DNA from: an uncultured Prevotella sp.
Lineage (GTDB): Bacteria > Bacteroidota > Bacteroidia > Bacteroidales > Bacteroidaceae
Assembly (NCBI GenBank): GCA_938023885.1
Contig: CALJCU010000466.1
Span: forward strand, 1-6,119
Reading direction: 5' to 3'
DNA: 6,119 nt
In this document: positions 1 to 6,119 of the stretch, one piece after another
Position numbering within the stretch: the stretch's first letter is position 1
Layout: every line of letters starts with the position of its first letter
Made by a program: the position numbers and the translations under genes
The notes under the pieces: model-generated
Database searches by the model: none
What the model was told of the DNA's origin: nothing
The model's input: only the letters and a program-made list of their open reading frames with translations

Positions 1-3000
1 ATATTGTCAATTTTCCAATAATTTCCATCTTCTACATAGTAACTGTTAAATTCCTCAGAGCAGAGAGTGTTAAGCACGGCTTTTCCAAATACCTTGTCAT
101 AAGCTGAGCGTAATCTATTCCAGTCCTGTCGACTGCGGTTCTCATAGAACATCCTCAAGCCATTGATAATTTGGAATCCAAAGGCACCACGCATATTGAC
201 AGCCACGTCAAAATTCTTATAGCGAAGTTGGTTGTTGAAACCAAGGTACCACTTGGGCACACCGTTGCCAATCACTTTCTTATCCTCAAAAGTGTGCGTA
301 AAGTCATCATATCCCACTCTGTTGCCATTTTTATCACTATATATCCATTTACCGTTTTCATCTATGTCTACAACTTGGAATCCATAAATATCACCAACTC
401 GATGGCCTATTCTGACAATGTGTGATTCTGTCTTTACCGGCTCCTCAATCCAACCCGTCATGAAATAGTCGGAAGAAGCTTTATAGAGATCATTGGATAA
501 ACTCTTAAGCTTATTACTGTTGGTAGAGAATGTAATTGTAGAAGTCCACTGAAAGTCTTTTGTCTTAACAGGGATACTGCTTACCATTATTTCAAGTCCC
601 TGGTTACTCATTTCACCAACATTGGCACGCGTTGTGGTGTAGACATTTGGAGGTGAAGGTACAGTATAATCATAGAGTAATCCTTTGATTAACCGATAAT
701 ACCAATCTATGCTTGTATTAAGACGGAAGTCAAGCATACTGAAGTCAAGTCCGATATCATATTCATGCTTTTCCTCCCATTTCAACTTAGGATTAGGATT
801 CTGTGTAGGCTGCAGTGCTCGAATCCATCTGCCATCGTAAAGATAATAATCCCCATACCCGAGTAGCGATTGACCTAAGAATGACTGATTTGGCTGTGAG
901 CCTGTTACTCCGTAGCCAGCACGGAGTTTCATATCATTGAATATTTTTTGGTTGCGCATGAATTTTTCTTCTGTTATACGCCATCCCAGAGAAATGGAGG
1001 GAAAGTTTCCCCATCCATGATCCGTTCCTGCAAGCTGACTTGCTCCTTCATGGCGGATGCTGGCCATTAACAGATAACGATCCTTGTAATTATAGTTCAG
1101 ACGTCCGAAAAATCCGATAAGATTCGTATCCAGCCAATAGCTGTATTCTGTGCCTTTCCCTTCCTTTAAGGCTTGTCCTATGCCGATGTCGTGCCAACTG
1201 AACTTATCTGTCGGGAAGTTATAGTTGCGTTCGTATTGGTTGTTATAGTTCTCTTCCTGATAACTGTATCCTGCCAATGCCTGAATGGTATGACCTGCAA
1301 AGGTCTTGTGGAACTGGGCCGTTAGCTCTATTAATTTTGTGGTTGTATTCGATCCACCTGTTGAAGCGTATCCGTTTTTGCCATCTCTTACATTAGAGAT
1401 ATGCTGTTTTGTCTCATAGTAACCTCCTGACTGTGAAATACGGTCATAAGAAATAAGAGCATTCAATGTTAGCTCCTTGATAGGATTGAATGTAATATTT
1501 GAACTGGCTCTAATTTGCTGCAAGTCTTGCTGACCGTGTGACTCGTAAATACGTGCTAAGGGATTGTCATAGTTGAAGATTCCTGTATTCTCATGCCAAC
1601 TGCCATCTTCATTTTTGATAGGTTCAGTCGGATTATGTATCATAGCCTGTCTCCAACTATAAGTATCGAAACTTCCACTGTCAGTTGTAGACGTGTATCC
1701 ACTCTTATTGCATAAGAGCTGGAAGTTGAAACGTAGTTTGTCGTTAAACATACCGTGGCTGACCTCGGCACGTCCCTGAAACTCTTCTTTATCTGACTTA
1801 TGGAAGATACCCTGTAGATTGCGGTAATTAAGGTTGAAAATGTAGTTGGTCTGTGTGTTACCGCCTTTAAACGAAACATTATGTACATGACTGATGCCTG
1901 TGCGCAGCATTTCGTCAAGCCAATTTGTTTCTTTCCCCAGATCCCATGAGGCATCTCTCAGTCCGTCGGCAATCTGCTGCCGGTAGTCACTGGCATCGCA
2001 GAAGTCGGGCTTCTTTACAATATTCGTGAACGACAGATAACCAGTGTACTGTACCTGATTGATATTTTCTCCTTTAGCTTTTTTGGTTGTAATCATCACA
2101 ACACCATTGGTTCCTCGTGATCCATAGATGGCGGCCGCTGATCCGTCTTTTAATACGTCAATGCTTTCAATGTCTTCTGGGGCTACAGTGCTGAAGTCAC
2201 CAGGAATACCATCAATCAAAATCAGCGGATTAGTTGAGGCTCCTAGAATAGTTGTGTTTCCACGTAGAGAAACTTCCGTCCCTCCCACAGGATTACCGCT
2301 TGGATTAGTGATAGAAAGTCCGGCTATTTTCCCTTGAATGAGCTGTCCGGCATCATTGATAGCTCCCATTGTGAAATTTTCACTCTTGACACTCCCAACC
2401 GATGACGTGACGTCACCTTTGCGCTGTGTGCCATAACCGATGACGACAACCTCATTGAGCACTTTATTGTCCTCATGCAGCTTAACGTTCATCTCTTGCT
2501 GATGCCCTACAATTACATCTTGTGTTACAAAACCGATATAGGAAATCTCAAGTGATGCTCCCGTGGGTACATCGATCTCGTAGTTGCCGTCAGGGTCGGA
2601 GATAGCTCCCATAGTGTTACTTCCCTTGACCTTTATGGTAGCTCCTACGATAGGCTCGCCGCTATCGTCCACAATACGTCCTCTAATTTTCTCAAGGATG
2701 TTATTTCTATTTTTCCGGAGGTAACCTTTCTCAGCAATCTTTTGTTTCCGTGGCTTAACAACAATACGTTTATCTTCAATGGTATAGCAGACTTCTTGAC
2801 CTTCAAGAATTTGACTGATGATGGTCTGAATTTTTGCGTTGTTCTCGTGGATGCTGATCTTTCTATTTACATCCACATCGTCTGCAGCAAAGACGAATGA
2901 ATATCCCGTTTGTTGTCTGAGTTGGTTCATGGCTTTCTGAACAGAGACATTACTGACGTTGAACGTTACTGCCTGTCCGTTGGCTGTTATCACCAGCCCA

Positions 3001-3050
3001 CCAGCCAGTACGAGAGCCAGTAATAGCCGTTTACTGAATGGATTCTTCAT
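1..3050 (-). CDS. SusC/RagA-family TonB-dependent outer-membrane transporter with STN domain (3' end beyond window)
   Basis: This is a TonB-dependent receptor that would import a ligand, usually an oligosaccharide or peptide, across the outer membrane with a SusD-type lipoprotein lid. The frame stays open for 1016 codons and runs off the left edge. Residues 1-25 form a signal peptide (basic KNPFSKR, then a Leu/Val/Ala core, likely cut near ANGQA). Residues 28-100 are an STN domain, and 121-195 a carboxypeptidase-regulatory-like beta domain (GEPIVGATIKVKG, DGNYEIDVP). LNEVVVIGYGTQRKG at 198-212 leads into the plug, with LILIDGIPG at 276-284 and SIDVLKDGSAAAIYGSRGTNG at about 296-316. The beta-barrel follows from about 330, including GVTGSQPN (714-721) and VEDGNYWKIDN at the visible end, a motif typically near the SusC C-terminus, so roughly 100-150 residues are missing. 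An in-frame TAG at 3065-3063 makes ATG 3050 the first ATG. The STN domain marks it as a signalling transducer paired with the FecR gene 35 bases upstream. Substrate is unknown. Confidence 0.95.
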   Translation of the reverse strand, partial: MKNPFSKRLLLALVLAGGLVITANGQAVTFNVSNVSVQKAMNQLRQQTGYSFVFAADDVDVNRKISIHENNAKIQTIISQILEGQEVCYTIEDKRIVVKPRKQKIAEKGYLRKNRNNILEKIRGRIVDDSGEPIVGATIKVKGSNTMGAISDPDGNYEIDVPTGASLEISYIGFVTQDVIVGHQQEMNVKLHEDNKVLNEVVVIGYGTQRKGDVTSSVGSVKSENFTMGAINDAGQLIQGKIAGLSITNPSGNPVGGTEVSLRGNTTILGASTNPLILIDGIPGDFSTVAPEDIESIDVLKDGSAAAIYGSRGTNGVVMITTKKAKGENINQVQYTGYLSFTNIVKKPDFCDASDYRQQIADGLRDASWDLGKETNWLDEMLRTGISHVHNVSFKGGNTQTNYIFNLNYRNLQGIFHKSDKEEFQGRAEVSHGMFNDKLRFNFQLLCNKSGYTSTTDSGSFDTYSWRQAMIHNPTEPIKNEDGSWHENTGIFNYDNPLARIYESHGQQDLQQIRASSNITFNPIKELTLNALISYDRISQSGGYYETKQHISNVRDGKNGYASTGGSNTTTKLIELTAQFHKTFAGHTIQALAGYSYQEENYNNQYERNYNFPTDKFSWHDIGIGQALKEGKGTEYSYWLDTNLIGFFGRLNYNYKDRYLLMASIRHEGASQLAGTDHGWGNFPSISLGWRITEEKFMRNQKIFNDMKLRAGYGVTGSQPNQSFLGQSLLGYGDYYLYDGRWIRALQPTQNPNPKLKWEEKHEYDIGLDFSMLDFRLNTSIDWYYRLIKGLLYDYTVPSPPNVYTTTRANVGEMSNQGLEIMVSSIPVKTKDFQWTSTITFSTNSNKLKSLSNDLYKASSDYFMTGWIEEPVKTESHIVRIGHRVGDIYGFQVVDIDENGKWIYSDKNGNRVGYDDFTHTFEDKKVIGNGVPKWYLGFNNQLRYKNFDVAVNMRGAFGFQIINGLRMFYENRSRQDWNRLRSAYDKVFGKAVLNTLCSEEFNSYYVEDGNYWKIDN

Positions 3051-3085
3051 ATTCGATTGTTTCTAGTTTTTTGCTAAAATGATTA

Positions 3086-4081
3086 TTAATAGAGTACGTA
3101 CTTTCCTTTTTCTTTCTTATAGTGTGTCTTTCCAGTCTCAGACATGGCCTTGAGGATGTCTTGTAGGTTGTCCTTCTGCCGGTTGAATCTCCCGTAGAAC
3201 TTCACTTTTCCTGCACTGGTTGTCGTGATAACCTGCTGCCCATAGCTTCGGCTAAGCACCTTTGCAATGTCGGCCAAAGGCATGTTGATGAATGACAGGT
3301 CGTCTTGTGTCCTGGCCTCTTCTTCTGTCAGGGACAGTTTTCCTGTCATCAACATACCTGTCTTCTTATCCATAACAGCACATTGACCAGGTGAGAGCTG
3401 AAGACCATTTGTTTGAGTTATCAGATTGTCAAGACTTACTTTGCCACTATACAACTCGATTTTTGCTGTCGGGTCATCTTCGTAGTTACTGAAGAGGAAA
3501 GCCGTACCGAGATCATTGATGCTCAGTTCGTTTGTCTTGACAGTGAAGGGTAAGCTCTTGTCATGCTTCACCTCAAAGAACGCCTCACCTTGAAGGCTGA
3601 CCGTTCGGTCGGTGATTCCGAATCCCTGTGAGTAACTGATGACGGAGCCAGAGTTGAGCCTTATCTTCGTTCCATCTGGAAGCATCATGTTGAGCTGCGA
3701 TCCGGCTGGAGCCTCCAGCCGTACATCTGCAAATGTCTTTTTCACACTGTCAGAGCCTGCCTGATAGGCGGCAAATGGCAGGAATACAACAAGCAGGATA
3801 GCCGCAACGGCGACAACCCAAGCCCAAACGGGAATGACACGGGCTTTCTTCTCTCCGATATACGAGTGGAATCGGTCAATGGCCGCCTCAAGGTCGACGT
3901 CCGGGTCACCTGACTCCACTTTCAGTGCTGCGCACAGTTGCAGTTGGCGTCTTGCTTTCTCCCGATGACACTCACTCTCAGTTATCCACGCTTTCAGTTG
4001 GATAAAGTCGTCTTGCGAGATAGTGCCGTCGGCAAAGCTGTCCAGCAGATCAAGAACTTGTGTATCGGTTTTGCTTTTCAT
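3086..4081 (-). CDS. FecR-family transmembrane anti-sigma factor (DUF4974 C-terminal domain)
   Basis: This inner-membrane anti-sigma factor would hold the neighbouring ECF sigma factor and release it when the outer-membrane receptor is engaged. It is 331 residues from ATG 4081, a usual family length. The frame extends upstream to a TTG at 4135, but that start is less likely and would add an odd hydrophobic-aromatic leader. Residues 1-80 are the cytoplasmic, sigma-binding, helical part. One membrane segment lies at about 83-106 (IPVWAWVVAVAAILLVVF core). The periplasmic FecR domain is about 118-215, with APAGSQLNMMLPDGTKIRLN, LQGEAFFEVKHD, LGTAFLF and KIELYSGKV. The C-terminal DUF4974/STN-like domain is about 262-331, with FINMPLADIAKVLSRSYG, KFYGRFN and LQDILKAM. 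It starts 60 bases after the sigma gene and ends 35 bases before susC. No specific promoter was seen in either gap, so co-transcription with the sigma gene is likely. Confidence 0.95.
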   Translation of the reverse strand: MKSKTDTQVLDLLDSFADGTISQDDFIQLKAWITESECHREKARRQLQLCAALKVESGDPDVDLEAAIDRFHSYIGEKKARVIPVWAWVVAVAAILLVVFLPFAAYQAGSDSVKKTFADVRLEAPAGSQLNMMLPDGTKIRLNSGSVISYSQGFGITDRTVSLQGEAFFEVKHDKSLPFTVKTNELSINDLGTAFLFSNYEDDPTAKIELYSGKVSLDNLITQTNGLQLSPGQCAVMDKKTGMLMTGKLSLTEEEARTQDDLSFINMPLADIAKVLSRSYGQQVITTTSAGKVKFYGRFNRQKDNLQDILKAMSETGKTHYKKEKGKYVLY

Positions 4082-4141
4082 ATAGTCTCTATAGGTAAGG
4101 CAAGAAAAAGAGACTGTAGGGTAGTAGAAAAGCAAAAAAGA

Positions 4142-4759
4142 TTAGAGATATTGTAAAATAAGAAAGATAACCATATACTTTCTCATGGCAACTTCCAATG
4201 TCTTCATGGCACTCTTCATATGGTATTTCACCGTATTGACTGAGATATCGAGCTCAGTCGCCGCCTCTGAATATTTCTTTCCTTTGAGTTTACACAGAAC
4301 AAATACTCTGCGTGTGTCATCTGGCAACTGATCTATAGCAGCCTGGATCTGCTCTTTCATCTCCTCTGCAATCAGTTTCTCAAGCGGGTGTTCATCATCA
4401 AAGAGCTGGGAAAGCAAGTCATAACGGTCTACGCAACTGATGGAATCCGTAACGTTGTGTCTTGACATATCCGCACTTTTCAGTACGTTAATACTTTTGT
4501 TTCTGACAGCTTTCAGTAACCATGCATTTAGATTCTCCACCTCGGTTTCCTGCCGGTGGTCCCAGAGATAGAACATCACATCGTCGGCGATCTCTTTAGC
4601 GAGTTCTCCGTCGTGTAAGATAAAGTCGGCAAACCTGCAGAGTGAACCATAGCTTTGCTTGTAGACAGCCTCGAAGGCTTGCACATCACCCTGTCTAATT
4701 CTCTTGATGAGAGATATCTTCACTTCACATTCGGGCTTTACCTCATTTTTGGTTGCCAT
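4142..4759 (-). CDS. ECF RNA polymerase sigma-70 factor (Bacteroides expansion type)
   Basis: This is a group IV (extracytoplasmic function) sigma factor of 205 residues, expected to direct RNA polymerase to the downstream susC-type operon once FecR releases it. Sigma region 2 spans about 20-95: DVQAFEAVYKQSYGSLCRFA, then AKEIADDVMFYLWDHR for core binding and -10 melting, and NLNAWLLKAVRNKSINVLKS for -10 recognition. A variable linker follows. Region 4 is about 133-190: IDQLPDDTRRVFVLCKLKG, then the helix-turn-helix KYSEAATELDISVNTVKYH that reads the -35 element. The short hydrophobic tail (MVIFLILQYL) after region 4 is seen in other Bacteroidota members. The start is ATG 4759; only an A-rich tract precedes it, as is common in this phylum. 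It begins 13 bases after the nuclease remnant's stop, leaving no room for a promoter of its own in the gap. Confidence 0.95.
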   Translation of the reverse strand: MATKNEVKPECEVKISLIKRIRQGDVQAFEAVYKQSYGSLCRFADFILHDGELAKEIADDVMFYLWDHRQETEVENLNAWLLKAVRNKSINVLKSADMSRHNVTDSISCVDRYDLLSQLFDDEHPLEKLIAEEMKEQIQAAIDQLPDDTRRVFVLCKLKGKKYSEAATELDISVNTVKYHMKSAMKTLEVAMRKYMVIFLILQYL

Positions 4760-4772
4760 CAGCTTTCTTTAT

Positions 4773-5254
4773 CTATGCTTCTTGATATTTCCACGCATCC
4801 ACCGTCCGCTTTTCCGTGGAGAAGTTGACGCCGACCTTAAAGATGCGGCGACCGTCGTGTTTGAAGGGGAGGGTGTAGTCCTTGGCATCAATCTGCTCAA
4901 GCGCTTTCTCCGCGCTCTGGTCAATCTTAAGCTCTATGACGAAGATGGTGGTCTTTGTCGATACCAGCAGGTCGATGCGTCCCCGTGCCGTGCGTGCTTC
5001 GGATCGGATGGTAAAGTTTAGCATGTTGAAGATGGTGTAGAGAATAGCCTGGAAAAATGCCTCGCTGTTGTGGTGGATGTCGTAAGGGAATCCGGAGAGA
5101 TAGACCTGCAGAGCTTCCATCGCCGAGTCAGATTCAGAAAGCAACTTTGTGCCCCTTTGACTAAACTATAGACAAGTACGGTCTTGTCTACATAATACCA
5201 GTCATTCTTTCGAATTTCCTCGAATGTCTGTATTCTTAAAGGGTATCTGTTCAT
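4773..5254 (-). pseudogene. AAA-ATPase-like / PD-(D/E)XK nuclease gene remnant, internally deleted and frameshifted
   Basis: This is the remains of the AAA-ATPase_like (PF09820) plus PDDEXK_9 (PF08011) family, proteins of about 500 residues or more, abundant in Bacteroidota and of poorly known role. From ATG 5254 the first frame reads the family N-terminus (MNRYPLRIQTFEEIRKNDWYYVDKT, shown here only in part: FEEIRKNDWYYVDKT, VYSLVKG). It then leaves homology and stops at 5018. A second frame, open from a TTG at 5144 to the stop at 4773, reads the C-terminal domain: ALQVYLSGFPYDIHHNSEAF, GRIDLLV, FVIELK, ALEQID, YTLPFKHDGRRIFKVGVNF. The Walker A/B ATPase core is absent, so I infer a deletion of roughly 1 kb. 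The putative catalytic Asp of GRID and the Glu and Lys of ELK survive (D58, E71, K73 counted from the TTG), so a 115-123 residue nuclease-like fragment from TTG 5144 or ATG 5120 could still be made. The annotation as a pseudogene rests on family knowledge, not a comparison run here. Confidence 0.85.
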
Positions 5255-5286
5255 AGCAGCTTTGTGTTAATGGTTCGTTTCGATTG

Positions 5287-5294
5287 CAAAAATA
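5287..5294 (-). promoter_or_regulatory. Candidate Bacteroidota -7 element upstream of the nuclease remnant
   Basis: Read on the minus strand this is TATTTTTG, which matches the TAnnTTTG -7 consensus of housekeeping sigma in this phylum, set in the context GTACTATTTTTGCA. No good TTTG -33 box is present at the usual 19-21 base distance; only a TTTT run sits closer, at 5310-5313. Transcription would start about 25 bases before ATG 5254. Because only 13 bases separate the remnant from the sigma gene, and I found no equally good element in the remnant's 3' part, this promoter may also feed the sigma-FecR genes. Confidence 0.45.
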
Positions 5295-5345
5295 GTACTT
5301 TTTTCGCAGAAAAGGATTGATTCATCTGAAATTTTCTTGCAGACG

Positions 5346-5377
5346 AAAAAGCCCGCGACAGGCATACTGTCGCGGGC
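5346..5377 (-). terminator. Rho-independent terminator of the rubrerythrin gene
   Basis: A perfect 10-bp GC-rich inverted repeat (GCCCGCGACA at 5351-5360 with its complement at 5368-5377) encloses a 7-base loop. On the minus strand it is followed directly by five T residues (5350-5346). It lies 28 bases after the rubrerythrin stop. On the plus strand there is no T tract after the stem, so it acts in one direction. It should insulate the nuclease/sigma unit from rubrerythrin transcription. Confidence 0.93.
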
Positions 5378-5405
5378 AATGGTGTATGATGTTGACAGAG
5401 AATGA

Positions 5406-5954
5406 TTAATAGTTCTCTGCTTTGATTTCGAAGAAGCTCTGCGGATGGTTGCAGACGGGGCACACCTTCGGGGCGAACTTGCCGACTACGATATGGCCAC
5501 AGTTGCGGCACTTCCAGATGCGCTCATCGTCGCGGGAGAAAACAATACCTTCCTCGAGGTTACCAACGAGCTTCTTGTAGCGCTCCTCATGATGCTTCTC
5601 GATGGCACCTACCATGCGGAACTTAGCGGCAATCTCCTTGAAGCCTTCTTCCTCAGCCTCTTTCGCCATGCGAGCGTACATATCAGTCCACTCGTAGTTC
5701 TCACCGGCTGCAGCAGCCTCGAGGTTGCTCTTGGTGTCCTTCAGATCACCACCCTCAAGATACTTGAACCAGATCTTAGCGTGCTCCTTCTCGTTTGCAG
5801 CCGTCTTGAGGAATATATCAGCAATCTGCTCAAAGCCTTCCTTCTTAGCCTTAGATGCAAAATATGTGTACTTGTTGCGCGCCATCGACTCCCCTGCGAA
5901 AGCCGCTTCAAGATTCTTCTCCGTCTGTGTTCCTGCGTATTTCTTATTAGCCAT
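5406..5954 (-). CDS. rbr: Rubrerythrin (non-haem diiron peroxidase with rubredoxin domain)
   Basis: This cytoplasmic enzyme reduces hydrogen peroxide to water using electrons passed from its rubredoxin centre to a diiron site, and protects anaerobes against oxygen. It is 182 residues, close to the family length of about 190. Residues 1-140 form the ferritin-like four-helix domain. Likely iron ligands are E22 (in AFAGES), E55 and H58 (in EKEH), E85 and E88 (in GENYEW) and the E119-x-x-H122 region (in AIEKHHEE), assigned by resemblance to the Desulfovibrio enzyme. Residues 145-180 are the rubredoxin domain with Cys149-x2-Cys152 and Cys165-x2-Cys168 binding one iron. All expected ligands are present, so it should be active. 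ATG 5954 is fixed by a near-perfect Shine-Dalgarno. It is monocistronic: its own candidate promoter lies upstream and a strong terminator just downstream. The codons look more GC-rich and biased than those of susC, which fits high expression. Confidence 0.97.
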   Translation of the reverse strand: MANKKYAGTQTEKNLEAAFAGESMARNKYTYFASKAKKEGFEQIADIFLKTAANEKEHAKIWFKYLEGGDLKDTKSNLEAAAAGENYEWTDMYARMAKEAEEEGFKEIAAKFRMVGAIEKHHEERYKKLVGNLEEGIVFSRDDERIWKCRNCGHIVVGKFAPKVCPVCNHPQSFFEIKAENY

Positions 5955-5961
5955 AACCTAT

Positions 5962-5968
5962 ACCTCCT
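5962..5968 (-). promoter_or_regulatory. Strong Shine-Dalgarno of rbr
   Basis: Minus-strand AGGAGGT, within TAAGGAGGTA, sits 7 bases before ATG 5954. This is close to full complementarity with the canonical 16S rRNA 3' end. Such sequences are rare in Bacteroidota, where most genes start translation without one; none of the other starts in this window has anything similar. It confirms the start of rbr. Confidence 0.85.
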
Positions 5969-6049
5969 TAAACCATTTTGTCAATCAATTAGTGAAAATG
6001 AGCCCTCTGTCATTCTCTACGATGATTGTACCATTTAATATTCAATTGT

Positions 6050-6064
6050 AGAAAATTATTTTCT
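6050..6064. promoter_or_regulatory. 7-1-7 palindrome, candidate operator of rbr
   Basis: AGAAAATTATTTTCT is a perfect inverted repeat of 7 bases around one central base. It covers the proposed -7 box of rbr. The 7-1-7 geometry is that of Fur-family sites; compared with the Bacillus PerR box (TTATAATnATTATAA) four of seven positions per half-site agree. A PerR- or Fur-like repressor is therefore conceivable, but the region is AT-rich and this is inference. Confidence 0.35.
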
Positions 6065-6083
6065 TGAATATTCCTTCACAAAA
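6051..6083 (-). promoter_or_regulatory. Candidate rbr promoter
   Basis: On the minus strand TTTTG (6083-6079) fits the -33 TTTG box. After a 20-base spacer, TAATTTTC (6058-6051) fits the TAnnTTTG -7 box at all defined positions but the last. The spacing is that expected for the Bacteroidota housekeeping sigma factor. A start near 6045 would give a leader of about 90 bases. The region is AT-rich, so a chance match is possible. Confidence 0.45.
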
Positions 6084-6119
6084 GTTCAATTCTCAAGCTC
6101 CTTGCACTTGCCTGCCGGC

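Noticed and set aside
1640..1954. Minus-strand frame of 104 codons inside the receptor gene, and plus-strand frames at 171-425 and 2128-2337
   Set aside because: All overlap the continuous SusC reading frame, which carries conserved plug and barrel motifs; these are shadows.
4082..4135. Upstream extension of FecR by 18 residues to a TTG start
   Set aside because: The codon at 4135 is TTG, while ATG 4081 gives the normal FecR N-terminus and a usual length.
3938..4156. Plus-strand frame of 72 codons across the fecR start
   Set aside because: It is antisense to the FecR N-terminus with no supporting signal.
4704..5021. Plus-strand open frame of 105 codons
   Set aside because: It is antisense to the sigma factor start and the nuclease domain, both of which have clear family motifs; its product resembles nothing I know.
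5346..5377. Inverted repeat considered as a mobile-element end or recombination site
   Set aside because: The stem, short loop and T tract just after the rbr stop are fully explained as an intrinsic terminator.
5251..5511. Minus-strand frame of 86 codons reading through the end of rubrerythrin and its terminator
   Set aside because: It is out of frame with rubrerythrin, passes through the terminator hairpin, and has no family resemblance.
5445..6038. Long plus-strand open frame (197 codons) antisense to rubrerythrin, with a second one at 5725-6051
   Set aside because: It lies opposite a complete, well-supported rubrerythrin, has no recognisable domain or ribosome site, and is explained by the codon bias of that gene.
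6084..6119. Possible end of another gene or terminator at the right edge
   Set aside because: Only 36 bases remain beyond the candidate promoter; no convincing hairpin or reading frame can be judged there.

Overview
The window looks like part of a chromosome from the Bacteroidota, probably Prevotella or Bacteroides-like. The support is a SusC/RagA-type outer-membrane receptor, an ECF sigma / FecR anti-sigma pair of the kind expanded in that phylum, a PD-(D/E)XK 'AAA-ATPase-like' gene remnant of a type common there, TAnnTTTG-like promoter elements and a rubrerythrin typical of gut anaerobes. Genus is inferred from protein style only. All recognisable genes lie on the minus strand, so transcription runs from high to low coordinates.

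In transcription order, the first unit is a rubrerythrin gene (5954-5406). It has an unusually perfect Shine-Dalgarno sequence, a candidate promoter with an overlapping 7-1-7 palindrome (about 6050-6083), and a strong intrinsic terminator (5377-5346). This is a self-contained oxidative-stress gene.

Next is a short promoter-like stretch and a broken gene (5254-4773). The start of an AAA-ATPase-like protein is fused out of frame to the C-terminal PD-(D/E)XK nuclease domain of the same family. Most of the ATPase is missing, but the nuclease catalytic residues remain.

Thirteen bases later comes a three-gene cell-surface signalling cassette: ECF sigma factor (4759-4142), membrane-spanning FecR-type anti-sigma factor (4081-3086), and a SusC-type TonB-dependent transporter (3050 to beyond base 1) with an N-terminal STN signalling domain. 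By family knowledge, substrate at the receptor is sensed through STN-FecR contact in the periplasm. This frees the sigma factor to transcribe the receptor and the genes after it, usually a SusD partner and glycan- or protein-degrading enzymes. Those would lie beyond the left edge, so the substrate cannot be named.

The whole window is covered by these genes and short regulatory gaps, and no gene-free stretch exceeds 300 bases. I saw no tRNA, rRNA, CRISPR array, insertion sequence or prophage gene. I did not find a clearly new system. The points most worth a second look are the nuclease deletion remnant in front of the sigma operon, the matching STN-like folds at the abutting ends of fecR and susC, and the palindrome upstream of rubrerythrin.
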